Assembly: GCA_030272585.1 (NCBI GenBank)
Contig: BSYQ01000010.1
Span: 4,216,001 to 4,280,000, forward strand
Origin: Bryopsis sp. KO-2023
Lineage: Eukaryota > Chlorophyta > Ulvophyceae > Bryopsidales > Bryopsidaceae
Direction: 5' to 3'
Length of the DNA: 64,000 bases
Below the pieces are notes generated by a model. The model worked only from the letters and a program-made list of their open reading frames with translations. It was not told the origin of the DNA and ran no database searches. Shown piece by piece: positions 31,157 through 43,528 of the stretch. Position 1 is the stretch's first letter. Each line of letters starts with the position of its first letter. The translations under genes were made by a program, and so were the position numbers.

Positions 31157-33811
31157 TTAATCAAACTCTTTGTACGAGCGTTTTCTGATCCACAGCTTCA
31201 ATTCCTCCTTCAAGAAGCCTCGATCCTTTCCCCACGCATCCAGCAACTTCGGTCTGGCGTCAATTTTCCTGGCCAAAAGCACTTCGATCATTCCACCCAA
31301 CCTCCCATGGACATCCCTGCATATAAATTATTATCTTGTATAATAATCGTGTATCATACATCTTCATAAGATTTTTTCTGGCATAAGATTTTTCAACCTC
31401 CATCAATCCCTGCACACAGTTACACCAACACCCCCCCCCCCCCAAAAAAAAGGAGTTCCCCTTTTTCATTTCTACATCAGCACAGCCCACAAACAAGGAT
31501 CAAATCAACCACCTCAACAAATCTGCCACCACATTGACACAAAGACTATTTCCCAACAGCGCATATCGTTGCTTCAGGGTCACATGTTCCGGAAACGAAA
31601 AGTCCTTCGGAAAAGCATGCAAGCGTGACACTTCCCTGGGCGAAAAATATCTCAGGTTCATGGCTCTTGTCATGGCATGCAATTCCTTCAAAGCTGCCGT
31701 TCTGACTTCCGAACCCTCCACCAATCTTTCGCCCGAGGATGGAGCCGAGCTTGAGCTGGAACTGGCTTCTGGTGGATCGGATTCCGATTGTCCTTTCAAG
31801 CACAATATTTTTTTCAGAAAAGTTGGAACACCCTCGCAAACTGGGGGGAAATAGTGCAAACCATAAAAATAAATAAATAGCCCATTTGTTGGATTCAGCC
31901 AAGCTTCCCGCACAAAACCATTTCACCTCAGCCCCACTTTCACAGATCGAGTGTTCATTGCAGTTCTCTGGAAAAAAGTTCCAATTTCGATATCACAATC
32001 TTTTGACTCTTTCCGTAAAATTAACCTGGTGACTCACCATTACAAACTGTGGCCGACACATCCCAGTGATCCAATCCAGACGCTCTGTTGTTGCAGCAAA
32101 AATCTTGCAGCTTCTCGACTCTTGGAAGCAAGTGTGTTTCCTCAGTCGCCAGAACGGCCCCCGTCCCTTTCACATACTTTGCATAGCTTTTCGTGAAGCA
32201 ATTGGAGGCTTTGTACTCTGGAATAACGACATTAACTACATCGCAACATCTCTCCAAGACTTTTGCGGGCACTTCCAGGGAGGTGTCGGCGGACTCTGGC
32301 AATGGGCCACCGAGATCTAAGCAATCTTGATCGTCCAGAAAATCACGCAAGGGTCTGACCTGAAGAGAGCAACAACAGAAAGACGCAATAAACATCAAGC
32401 TTCACAGATTTCATTTTGTCTTTCTGTCCAATATATCGTTTAAATCCGTTCACAGAGGGAAAGAGAACGACAAGAATGTCCATTGAACTAACCTTTAAAA
32501 AAAGGTGAATTGATTGATTATTTAAAGAACTAATAAACATCTTTCTTCATTTTCACTTGCGAAAGACAAGATCTAGAAAACTCTGAGCGATTGGCTTTTA
32601 TTTTCCCCTGTGGATAAATATTGTGAACCCTAGAGACCAGGGATTCAGGTAATGTCGGTTTTCCAGACTGACTGAATACCTCTGGCATCTTTTCGGGGGA
32701 ATCACCTTGCAACACAGAGGGGGGAAATCTCCATGTGTGATTGGGAGCTGGCAGTTCCAGAGGAAAACAGCCATTATTCTTGGCAAGGCAAAAGTACCTA
32801 AACAATTCCACAATTCTCTGCAGTGACGTACATAGTGGCGCACCAAGACAAATCTGACATTCACCTAAAAACAGAGGAAAAAATATGTTCGAAAAAAGCA
32901 AATTAACAGCTTTTTCACAGAGGGAAGTCTATGTAGGGGCAGGTCTAGTGCTAATAGTTGCAGATGTCGTTGCAGCAGTAGTTGTCCAATTACCTTGGTC
33001 TAGAATAAGGGATTCCCAGCTGATTTGGAGAAATAATGAATTCCTGAACGGTAAAGCCCCCCTCTTGCAGCACCCCCATCATTCTTCCTCTCGTGATGGA
33101 GGTTTCGAAGCCGACCACATTTTCCAGCAGCAAATACTTGGGTGGATGCTCCATTGCAAAGAGCTTTTCCAACAGATTGAGGAAACTGGATGCTCTGCCA
33201 TCGTTGGCATCTTTTTTCAGACCTTGTCGAGTGTAGGGTTGGCATGGTGGCGAGAGTAACCATATGTCAGCTTTCAGGTCGTCAATCCTTTTAAGCGGCA
33301 CGCCCTGGATGTTTCCCTACTACAGCACATCAAAAATTGATGAAAGCCGTATTGTGGAAACGCCATTCTCGAGGTTATGGAATGTAAGATATTGTTCAAA
33401 AAAATGGGAAAACAAATAACCAAAAAAAAACACTTGAGGGCCCCCCCTCCTCGCCAACTCCTCCACAAACTGTTGTTTTCTTTTTTGTTTTCTTTTTCCA
33501 GTTCTGCCTGAAAAAAGAGCTTAATTGCACCACAGAAGGGCTTCCAAGGGAAGATAGGATTTGCACATGTCCATCCATTCTGCTGAAATTTGGTATGGAA
33601 AACCGATCACACTGCAATGAGATGCAATTTGTTTCCCTCTGCTAACCTGATGGGGTCTAAATCCAAAGTTGTGTTGGTATACATCGTTTGCGACTTCGTT
33701 AATGTCGAACGCCGCCACAACCTGCCCCTCAGGAAGCACGCTTTTGAACGCCCAGTGCAATCCCCCAATTCCACTGTAGAACTCCACAGCCCTCATTCGC
33801 ACCATCCTCAT
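31157..33811 (-). CDS. TRDMT1: DNMT2/TRDMT1 tRNA(Asp) cytosine-5 methyltransferase
   Basis: Methylates C38 of tRNA-Asp and related tRNAs using S-adenosylmethionine, protecting them from cleavage. Exons 33811-33647, 33316-32994, 32797-32557, 32359-32038, 31840-31513 and 31316-31157 sum to 1539 nt, 512 residues. Motif I is AVEFYSGIGGLHWAF, motif IV LSPPCQPYTRQG with catalytic Cys80, motif VI LLLENVVGFETS, and the DNMT2-specific CFTKSYAKYVKGTGAVL plus LRYFSPREVSRLHAFP and LKQRYALLGNSLCVNVV are present. Human TRDMT1 has 391 residues. The excess comes from a Ser/Glu-rich linker in exon 5 and an extra final exon adding a basic tail of 52 residues (ending RKRSYKEFD). The final junction is phase-consistent. 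Divergent from the CDSP32-like gene. Confidence 0.95.
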
Positions 33812-33977
33812 TCGCCACCAGTATCGATGTCGCTATCTTTTTTTGGGGGGGTTCTTCGCCTTGCTTTGTCTTGGTGGCAGATTGTGGAGCTGACGTATGT
33901 CCATCACGTGGTCTTTGGTGTGATTTTTTTTCAACACTTGAGGACGCGGGATTCAGGCAAAGCTTGTGCAAAACGAA
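33812..33977. promoter_or_regulatory. Bidirectional promoter with a G-box
   Basis: Only 166 bases separate the DNMT2 start (33811, -) and the CDSP32-like start (33978, +). A perfect palindromic CACGTG lies at 33905-33910, in the middle. In plants such G-boxes bind bZIP and bHLH factors for light and stress control, which would suit a CDSP32-type gene; this is inference. Confidence 0.55.
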
Positions 33978-36487
33978 ATGAAGGGCATCGCGGGTGTACG
34001 GTCGGCTGTCTCCAGTCCCCAATGGCGTCGATTCGCGCATATTCCCCATCGCCACTTCGGTAATCACTCCCTTCGCCGAGATCAGCGACTGTCCGTCTCG
34101 TTTTCGACTGAGTTGCTACTATGTTCTGGCAAATGGCGTGTTTTGTTATGGTGTTTTGTGGACACCAGAACGCAAATTTGCTTGTGTTTCTTGCATATTT
34201 CCGTCTTTCCTGTTGTTTGGAAGCGATTTCCCAGCGGAGGATCTTAACTCCGTTGCGCTCGACTTGAAGTGTAGCCTTTTTTGAACTTGCTTTGTTTTTT
34301 TTTCGTCGCTTGAGCGAGTCGTTCCCCTCCTTTTGTTCATATTTTCGATCCCACAGTTCGTTGTCAGGCCGCCAGCTCACGTGCGAATGAGACGTCAAAG
34401 GAAGCGTACGAGAGAAGGTTGCGAGAGTCTCAAAGGGTAGAGGAGCGCGTGGTGGATATATACGACTCGGAAGACTTCGAGCGTGAGGTCACGAAGGTGG
34501 GCAGCCGTTGAAAGATACGAAGAGAATCCAGGAACAGATCTCTTGGGAGCATATGTTTTTTCGTGCAATCATCTGCCGAACAGCAAAAGATCCACACGAA
34601 TTCAAAAACTTCAAAGATTACACACACAGAAGCCACTCGGCCTCTATTGAATTCAACAACAGTCGAAAAACAGTGCAACATCATTTCAACAGATCCTGAA
34701 AAAAGGGGGGAAAGGGGGGGATTTTCCCTCGCCACATATGTTGCATCAGTGGTGTGATTTCCCTATGAAATTCCATTAAGGTGTCTTTTCTTGTTGGAAG
34801 GGTTTTGATCTGATTTCAACCTTGCTGTTATTTTAGGCAGATGATAATCTGGTGGTGCTTGAGATCGACTCCGTGGAAGTATGTCAGTCAGGCGTCGCAG
34901 AAGAGCCTGAGCTCATGTGGAAGCAAGACAGCGACCTCAAAGAGAAAGAGCTGTGGAGTATTTGCAGAGATATCAAGCACGTTTTCCAAAGAACTGCAAG
35001 AGAGTGCCCTGACGTTAAATTTTTGACGTTACATGTAAGTGCTGCCTGTGGATCAGCGAATTTCCCAGTCGAGCTGTTGAATTAATTGCACTAATTTCTG
35101 TCAAAAAACTATCGGACCTTGAATTCCTCTCTGTGTGTGCAGGATTCAGTGTCTCCCCTCGTTGCTTTAGTACATTTTTTATTGTTGGTTGTTCAGTGTA
35201 AACTTGTGGCGTTGTTTTTTCCTCAAGATCACGTATTTTCAGAGCATTTTTCTGATTTTTTGCGTTTTTTTCCAATTTCTCTTTGTGAATGTGACGAGAT
35301 GGTGGTGAATTGTCATAAAATTGTGTATTTGCTCCATAGTCAGGCTGGTCACTCTGGAATTAATTTCAAAGAAGGAAACTTTCCTGCTTGCCCATCAGAA
35401 CTGATCATGCGATTGCTGTGTTTTTTGGACGTGCAGGCAGACACAGACACTGGTTCAACTTTGTGTGACACCCTGGGCGTGGACACCATCCCCACCATCC
35501 AATTTTACAGAAAAGGAAAGCTGTTGTGGCAACACAAGGGAGCCATGGAATGGCAGCAAGATCTCGGCGAAGGTCAGTGAAATCAAGGAATCGTGGGCGA
35601 ATAATGTCTTGCTGAAAAATGCTGCCTCTCCTTGGTATGCTGTTTGAAGATCATTTTGTGGAGCACCTCATTTGGGGGTGGTGAAAAAATATATTATTTT
35701 GAAAGGTGGCTTGTCGTCACCTCTATTTTCTGTTACTGATAGGAGTGCTGTTTTACGGTGATACGTTTGGCGGTGGAAAGAAGGCAAGTGCACATGTTTT
35801 GGAGCTAGACACTGAAGAAGATTTCGACAAATACATTGCCTCTCAAGACAAGAACACCTTGACGGTTGTTGGGGTGTCTCAAGCCAGTGCTGAGCCTTGC
35901 ATCAGAATTTTCCCAGCTGTGTTGGCGTTGGCGAGAAGTCTCGAGGTCTGGAACAATCATCCATTGTCCGCTGGCTATTTTTATTTTTTTTAAACACTGC
36001 ATAGTTGAACATTGGAACATTGGAAGTCCACACGACCAACTGCTACTGGGAGTGCTCCCTGCTGTTTTCTTTTCTAATTTTGAACGACTAGCAGGCTGTG
36101 CCATTATTTAGTCAGGAGTTGCCAGTGGTTGAGTCTGTGCTGGGAAGAGCTAAATGAGTTCCATATTTTCTGGAGTAGAAATGAAAGCTAGTTACAATGT
36201 GCCGGTGTTGGTATTTGACATTTTGTGTTTTGTGTTTCAAGGGATATGCAACGTTTGCTCGATTGGTCACGGACTCCATTCCGACTGGCAAGGAGTTTGT
36301 GAAGAAACACAAAATCAAAGAGGTCCCTACATTTCTCTTTTTCCGTGGAGGCAAGGAAGTCGATCGACTGGTAAGCTCCAGTCGAGCAGACTTGATTGGC
36401 CACATTCTCCAACTTCAGAATGCCATGGGAATACCGCCACCGCCCGTCACTCGCAAAGGAACACCTAGACGAAGAAAGGTTGCCTAA
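33978..36487 (+). CDS. CDSP32: CDSP32-like double-thioredoxin-fold protein, probably plastid
   Basis: CDSP32 of plants is a plastid stress-induced thioredoxin that reduces 2-Cys peroxiredoxin and methionine sulfoxide reductase. Exons 33978-34059, 34357-34496, 34837-35034, 35437-35572, 35743-35945 and 36242-36487 sum to 1005 nt, 334 residues (Arabidopsis about 302). Residues 1-45 are basic and Ser-rich without early acids, a transit-like leader. Two thioredoxin-like units follow, roughly 65-195 (ending LGVDTIPTIQFYRKGKLLW, GVLFYGD) and 200-320 (IKEVPTFLFFRGGKEV, the cis-Pro region). In plant CDSP32 the second unit carries HCGPC; here the aligned stretch is SAEPC, with only the second cysteine (Cys238). 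The first unit also lacks CxxC. So a dithiol reductase role is doubtful. Confidence 0.85.
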
Positions 36488-38626
36488 CTGGCTGATTGCT
36501 TTCCTTGAGGTTTTTCAAACGGGGCGCTGTGTGGGTGATGAACTCTCTTTTGGCTCAGTTTGTTTGGGGAAGTAGAAACGTAACGAGGCAAAGGAATGAA
36601 ACGATTGTGAAAATCTGAGGGGGACCAACTGATGACTTTTCTGTGAAGGCATGGTGGAGCAGAGGAGAGCTGGATGTGTTTCCTTGTGCTTTTCTTATTT
36701 TTTTTTAGTTGATTGGATAGTTTTGGCAGCCACAGAGAGAAAGAAATGACAAAAAAGGGGGGGGGGGCAGTTTTGCTGTGGAAGGTGCACTTTGGTTTTA
36801 ACACAAGCCAGCATTGATTGAGGGATTATTCGAGTAAGATCGATGATTAGGCATTTGGCATTTGATTTGGCATTTGAGATCAGCTTGGAGCTGATTTTGT
36901 GAGAAAATCAGCTTTGCTTGTGCTCCGCAGGCAGATACACAGCACGTTCACATGAATATGAATGTGAATTGGACTTGCGGTCAAATTCTGTGGTCACTGA
37001 TTCCTCTGATGAGACGTTAGGCGCTTTTTTCCCAGCGCAATTAAAAATCCACTCACAATATCAATTAACGGGTAATATCCTTGCAATATTCCAACCACGG
37101 GTTACGGTGCTCTCCTGCGATGGATAGAAAAATGCGGGCTGCTATCTCCTCGTGTGTCGACCACCAAATCTTTCAACCAGATTTTCCAGACAGGTCATTC
37201 CACAGTGCGCTTCTGAACTCCACCAATAATATGGCCGCGGCTGGGTTGTTAACCACCTGGCAGGCCGCCCTTCTTTGTCGCATTCATGTTGACAGAAACC
37301 TCTAAGCAAACGTGTTTGTTTGCTTGCGCCAACAGCCGAGGGAAAACACCGCGGGTTGACTGTTTCCTCCTGTCGAAGGTTACGTGGAACGTTCATGAAT
37401 GATTGTTGAGGCACGTTGAAGGATGCTGGCAAGGTTGTCAGCCTTGAGGTGGTCCTGACTAAGGATTTGAGATTCACTCCAGCCAAACAGGAGCTCCGAA
37501 ACAGTATTTTTGTGCTGTCGAGTATCATATGCGAAGGATCTGGTGTTTTGGTCTACCCCTTCGTCGCCTCCTCCAAGCTCGCCCCTATCCCTTCAGTTTA
37601 TGAGTGCTTTTTCCCCTGGGGTTCAAGTCCTTCGCAGAGTTTGACGTTTTTCGGACGTTTTCCTGCTGCGCAACGTTTCCCTTTCGCCTTGAGTCTACAA
37701 TGGCGTTCACTCCTGTGTTGTGGCCTTAAGGGCTCACACACAAGCCCACTCTTATTCGAGCGCACGCATATGGCGCCTGTTGTAAATTTTCTCTTCTTTT
37801 CCGTTTGTGGACAAGTGATCTTCGTCCCATAGCGCTCCCTCCGCACAGTTCAAAACTGTCTTCAGCGACGGCTCGTCACGTCGCATGCCCCGCAGAATCC
37901 TTCCACCACAGTTCTTTCTTGTCTTTTGGGTTGATCGACTGTCGGGATCTCAAGAGATCTCCCTTTTGCAGCCGTGGGGCCTGCACTACTCCAGCTCCCA
38001 ACAGCCTCGTTTTAATAGACAGTCCTGTGTCGGAACTGGACACGCCTTATCACCACCTTTCCCACTTAGACACAGTCCCGAGTGCTCTGTTCTGGAGTGT
38101 GAGGCAGCTCTTCGTTCTGATTTCCGGATCACCTTTTCCCCAGTCGAGTTGCTGGCCGACGAGTTTCCTGCGACCCTCTGGGTGAGACTCGCGGAGGGAG
38201 TGGAGTTCCCGTGAGAAGAACCTGTAATTGCGCGGGAACAGGGCACCCAGGTGGGAAACAGACATCCACAAACAGTAAGAACGCCAGTGCGCGGGAGAAA
38301 AGTGAGCCACATTGACAGGCAAAGGTACAAATGCCAGTAAGTTGGCAGGTCAGACCGCGCGCACCGACGTCCACGTTAAGGAAATTGAGACAAATGGGGG
38401 CCATCCTTGACAGGCCCCATGAGACACGGGAAGGCCCGCGACTTGACTACTCACTTCCTCCGTAGTGCTTTCACAGCCCTGCAAGTGAACCGTTCAGGAC
38501 CGCCTTGCTTCTGAGTGAAGCTATTCAGGGGGGGTACGTCGGGCTTGGGTACCTCAACACTCCGTTCTTCTACAGGAGCAAGCTGGCAGGGACCGTCTGG
38601 GCAACTCGTCTCTAAGTCGCGCAAAC
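36488..38626. other. 2.1-kb region upstream of NRT2
   Basis: It lies between the CDSP32-like stop and the NRT2 start on the same strand and must hold the NRT2 promoter. A short stem GATCAGCTTGGAGCTGAT with a second GAAAATCAGC copy is near 36878-36913. Several open frames on both strands (for example plus 37416-37832) have no recognisable content. I call no gene. Confidence 0.4.
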
Positions 38627-40945
38627 ATGGAGAGGAAAAAGGGGGATTTCACGCTGCCGGTGGACAGTGAGCACAAGGCAGCGGTGTTCAAGCCATGGGA
38701 GTTCAGGGGCGTCCACATGAGGGCGTTTCACGCTTCCTGGCTGTCCTTTTTTGTATCCTTCTTGTCGACGTTCGCACCGGCGGCGCTGTCCCCTGTGATT
38801 CGCGAGGATTTGAACTTGACGACGAACGATTTGGGCGCTGCGGGCATCGCTGCGGTCACTGGAGTGATTGCTGCTCGGGTTATGATGGGGGTGTTGTGCG
38901 ACACCCTGGGGCCGAGATATGGACACGCGGGGATTATTCTGACGACCGCCCCCGCAATGTTCGCGATGGCGCTCGTCACTGGCCCTACGGGGTTCATTAT
39001 TTGCAGGTGGGTCCTTGTGGCCTGACGGTGTCCGCTCCTCCCTCTGGAAAAGAAAAAAGAACGTCGCGAGGTGTGCGGTGGCCAATTGGCGCACAGATAT
39101 TCATGACTCATGGAACGCAGATTCGCTACCGCATTGTAGTGGCGATCCGCTCGGCGCAGCGTTCGTTACTACGGGGCGAAAACTGAGTAATGCAAATTCG
39201 ACACTTCCCTCCAGTTTCTTTAAACCAAACACCTCCTCCTAGCTGGACTGTGGGCTATAGCTTCCCTCAACATGTGGAAATCCATGCAAACCCGATGAAA
39301 TCTCCCCAGAAACAATGGAAAAAATCCCATGGGTAGACTTTAAAAATGCTAGTTAGCCCCTCTTTTTTTTTCACAGAAAATGTGCAAATTGCCGCTGTGG
39401 CGAACTGTGGTTTTCACAATGATTCTTTGGTGTTCTTTTTCGGTTTTCATTACAACCAACAGATTCTTCGTAGGGTTTTCCCTGGCTACGTTCATCGCTT
39501 GTCAGTACTGGTCCTCGGTGATGTTCAATGTGCAAATCGTTGGGGTCGCCAATGCCACTGGGGCTGGATGGGGTAACGCTGGTGGTGGAGTTTCTCAAAT
39601 CCTGATGCCGATCCTTTTCCATGCATTGGAGAACAGTTTCGAGTCCTTCTCAGCTTGGCGCTTTGCTCTGCTCATCCCAGGATCTCTCCACATTGTGATT
39701 GGTTTCGTGATTTTGGCTTTTGCCCAAGACATGCCAGACGGGTCCTTCTTCTACCTGAGGTCTCAGGGTGATATGGCAGGCCCGCAAGTTTGGAAAGCGT
39801 TCGGAACTGGGTTGTCGAACTGGAAAACCTGGCAATTGGCATGGCTGTACGGATACTCCTTCGGCATCGAGCTGACGGTCAACAATATCATAGTCGCCTA
39901 CTTCTTCGACCATTTTGACATCAGTTTTCGGGTGGCGGGGGTATTGGCATCCATGTTTGGATTGCTGAACCTGTTTGCAAGGTCGATCGGGGGAACCACC
40001 TCCGATCAGGTGGCGAACACTTTCGGGATGAGGGGGAGGCTGACCGTTTTCTGGCTTATCCAGACGTTCGAGGGGCTCATGTGCTTGTTGGTGGGTCTGT
40101 CATCGCACAGCTTGCTGTTGACCGTATTCGTGATTGCGCTGTTCAGTATCACCGTTCAAGCTTCGGAGGGGGCTTGTTACGGCATCGTCCCCTTTGTTTC
40201 GAAGAGGGCGCTGGGTGTGGTGACTGGAGTGGTGGGGGCGGGCGGCAATCTGGGGTCCATGATCATGACTTCATTATTTTTTCGCACGGAAAGGTGGGAG
40301 TCTTTCACAAGGAACCACCAAATCAAAGTTATTGAAAGAACCACCGATTCAATATATGTACATATTGAAAACAACATGCCATTACCATCAGAGGTTTTTT
40401 CCAACAGCCACAAAGGGGATAGGTTCATATCCAAATCAAAATGATCCTTTTTCACTTGTTGTAATTGAAGATATTGTAAACCTTTTCTTACCATCTACCT
40501 GCGAGTCGAGGGACCGTTTTCTCTCTCGAAAAGAAGGCTGTGTACTTAATTCTTCCCCAAATCATATCGTGACTTTTGTCTTCCTGTCTTTTCCCCGAAT
40601 TCCAGCTTGGAGGTGCACACAGGATTTATCTTGATGGGTGCGACTGTGATGGTCATGTCCCAGCTGACCCTCTTCGTGTATTTCCCTATGTGGGGTGGCA
40701 TTTTCGCCGCCCCAAAACCCAACTACACCGAAGAGGATTATTATCTGGCTGAGTATACGGAGGAGGAAATAGCCCAGGGCTTAGCCAATGCCTCCATCGT
40801 GTATGCTAGTGAAACAAAATCCCAACGAGGGGGTAGGCGGTTGATTCAAGAAGAAGAAACCGCCAATGCCCAGCGTGTCAGTGGGGTTAATGTTTATGCA
40901 TCCTCCGCCCGGAGGGCGCGGGCCACAGAGCTTCGCACTTTATAG
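38627..40945 (+). CDS. NRT2: High-affinity nitrate/nitrite transporter, NRT2 family
   Basis: A major facilitator membrane protein that takes up nitrate with protons at the plasma membrane, usually with a NAR2 partner in plants. Exons 38627-39006, 39463-40293 and 40606-40945 sum to 1551 nt, 516 residues, normal for the family. The N-terminus has the NRT2-type FHASWLSFFVSFLSTFAPA and REDLNLTTNDLG, the MFS loop GVLCDTLGPRYG, then GFSLATFIACQYW with MFN and GVANATGAGWGNAGGG (nitrate signature). The second half shows DHFDISFRVAGVLASMFGL, ARSIGGTTSD, and GVVGAGGNLGSMI (second nitrate signature). The hydrophilic tail opens PKPNYTEEDYYLAEYTEEE, as in algal and plant NRT2. Whether nitrate induces it cannot be read here. 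Confidence 0.96.
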
Positions 40946-42953
40946 AATTACTTTTTTTGGGGGGGGGGAAGGGGAAGGGAGGGGGGGGGGTTGATTGACC
41001 TTTTCAGTAGTAAAAAAAAGAAAATAGCACAGATTGTCTACAGCATATATCTACATAAATATATAACATCACTGCAAGTCATTTTATTTGGAGGAAAATG
41101 CTTGATTTGTGGGTGTGTCGTGGGTCTATCTTTTTTGTGGGTGTGCGTAGGCTGTTTGGGGGGGGTTGCTGCAAAAGGTATATGTATGTTATATATTTAT
41201 TGGGATATATATGTGTATGCATTTTTTTTTCTGTGATGGGATTCAGGTTAAAAATGAAAAACTGTATATGAGATTCTGGAGGGGGGAAATGTATAATGAA
41301 AACAAAAAAGAAGGGAAAGCAGACCATGATGTCTTGGGCCATCGAGGGATGGGTAATATATAATGCATGTATGTTTTTTTAGCACATGTGCAGGGAATAT
41401 CAAATAATCACAAGGGTTATAAGAAAAAAGAAAAGGGAAAGTTAAGGTTTATAAAAGGACTGCGGGATTTTGCCAAAAGCAAATTGGATTTAAAAAACAA
41501 AAAAAACAAATTGAATGGGATGGATGGGTTGATATTTCTGTTTTTGTTTTTTTAATGGGGGGAGTGAAATTGAGGGGAGGGGAGGATAATTGGCGTTGAG
41601 GATGGAACCTGAAAGTGATTGGGGGAAGGAAAGGATACCCCTTCAGAATATTTTTCAAGAATCCCTTTCTGTGATGGGGCAAATGGAATACTGCATTGAT
41701 TTTGGAGAGAACATAGAATGTCCTCCCTTTGGCATATGGAATTGTGTGCAAGATGAAAGGGAAAAAAGAAAAAATGCAAGAAAAAAACACACACACACAC
41801 ATTATGCAAGACAAATCGCCGAAAACAGAAAGCAAGAAGAAAAAAAAAGAAAAAAAAAACAACCACAAGTACTGTTTTTCGGTCGGGTAATCACAGCATT
41901 TTTTTTGCTTTTTTCTTTTTGATATGTTGGTTTTGATCATGAGTGTTTTGAGGTTATTTGGTTGGTTTAAATTCAAACAGATAATGAAAAAAAAAAAACT
42001 ATTCAAAGTTGTTTGGTGGCATGGACATCATTTTTTTTCTGTATCGTGAGGGGTAGTTGTTCAACAGTGAGCATCTTTCGAAAAAAAAAAAAGAAAACAA
42101 TTTGGGTGGATGGGTGGGGAAAGATGGGGTGCAAGGTTGTGATTTCACGGAAAAAAAAAAAAATGGATGAAACAAAAATGTCGATTAGGGCATATCCTCC
42201 TTCCCCTCTTCCTGAGAAAAAAAAAGAGAAAAGAAAAAGAAAAAAAACAACTTTTAAGTGGAGGAAAGTCAAAAGAAAGAGGGAAAAAAAAAGGAGTTGT
42301 GAAACAAGTTGAAACGCCACTCTCGTGTGGGTTTTTTAACCGAAGGTGTTTTTACATGTGCGTGAACCTTTATTTTTGGGTCTTTTGGATGAGGCCTCAT
42401 ATCTCTTGGGGTTTTTTGGTGGGTTTTTTTTTTCTGGGGACATATTAAAACAAAACAAAAAAGTTGTGGGAAAATGTGCCTCTTCTTCTTACTGTGGACG
42501 TTGTTATCTCTTTTTTTTTCTCTTTTTCCTCTTTTTTCTTTCTTTCTTTTTTATAAGAAAGGTGTCGTGTGCTGATGGTTGCAAAGGGTCATGGGGCTGG
42601 TGTTGGATGTACGAAGGAGGGGGGGATTCCTTTGTTGGGCGGGTAAAGACCATCAAGTTGTAGGATAACGGCAATACTTTTTTTTCACTTGCATTGTTAC
42701 CAATGGCTATGGAACTGCAATGAACCCGAAGTAAGATTTAATGCGAAGTTCGTGAAAGCGCATTGCTGGTGGTTTCCTGGCAGGAAAAAACAAACAATGT
42801 TTGTTTCTGTTTTTTATTTAATTCATTTCTGCTGAAATTGGAATAATAGACCACTATGGACATGGCCACTCGGCACCCATTACGCTCATTTGATAAAATA
42901 CGCCAAAACCACAAAGTTAAAGAGAGCAAGCATTCTAACACAACGCCCATGAA
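40946..42953. other. 2-kb low-complexity spacer downstream of NRT2
   Basis: G-runs directly after the NRT2 stop (40956-40992) give way to A-rich and T-rich tracts, with many runs of 8-13 A, G or T up to about 42550. The long open frames here are made of homopolymer codons and are not genes. A (CA)n run lies at 41789-41802. Confidence 0.6.
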
Positions 42954-43280
42954 TCAAACACAATTTTCGTTCGATCCTTGAAAACAGCTTGGACAACAGA
43001 CGCAGCCCCACCAGCCTGGCTGTTGAGAGGAGGACCGCAAAGCAACGGCAAACCTTTGAAAGCCTTTTTCAAAAACTTCCCCGCTTTCGTACGGTCCGTG
43101 CAGCCCACAGGACATCGGTAGTAATTTTTTGGGTTGCTGTCCCGTGCTCGAGTCCATACCATTACTAAGGGACGCATTCCTTCCGTCAGCCGTGGTTGAC
43201 ACGAGCGTGGTTTCTTTGGAAAAAACGCAACGCACGAGAGAAAGAAGAGACAATATGAGAGCGGCCCTACTGGGAAACAT
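42954..43280 (-). CDS. Possible small secreted Cys-rich protein
   Basis: A 108-residue open frame starts with MFPSRAALILSLLSLVRCVFS, a credible secretion signal with likely cleavage near residue 21, and ends with a cysteine-rich segment (GWWGCVCCPSCFQG). A second frame over the same bases also stays open to 42935 and reads GKFLKKAFKGLPLLCGPP, so an intron may switch frames. I do not recognise the family and there is no independent support; it lies upstream of and opposite to the ZZ-TAZ gene. Confidence 0.25.
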   Translation of the reverse strand: MFPSRAALILSLLSLVRCVFSKETTLVSTTADGRNASLSNGMDSSTGQQPKKLLPMSCGLHGPYESGEVFEKGFQRFAVALRSSSQQPGWWGCVCCPSCFQGSNENCV

Positions 43281-43528
43281 GCGGTCCGATGAGCGGCACC
43301 CCTTCCGGTCAGTTCAAAGACACCATCGAAACGCAGGCAATGTTGTGTATATCTGATTTGTCCCCCCCCTACTGTACCAAAATGCAGGGCGATTACGCAA
43401 CCCACCTCATAGAGGGGGTCTTACGGGCCGATGGGCTTTCGTTTTCCTCTCCACGAATAACCTGCGCAAAGAGAGAGCGAGATTGATCGACTTCTTGGTC
43501 GTGTGTTTGCAGCACACCACCCCTACGA

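Noticed and set aside
38612-39094. Minus-strand open frame opposite NRT2 exon 1
   Set aside because: Shadow of the strongly biased NRT2 coding sequence, no independent motif.
41449-42320. Several long open frames downstream of NRT2
   Set aside because: They consist of Phe/Lys/Gly homopolymer codons from A, T and G runs.
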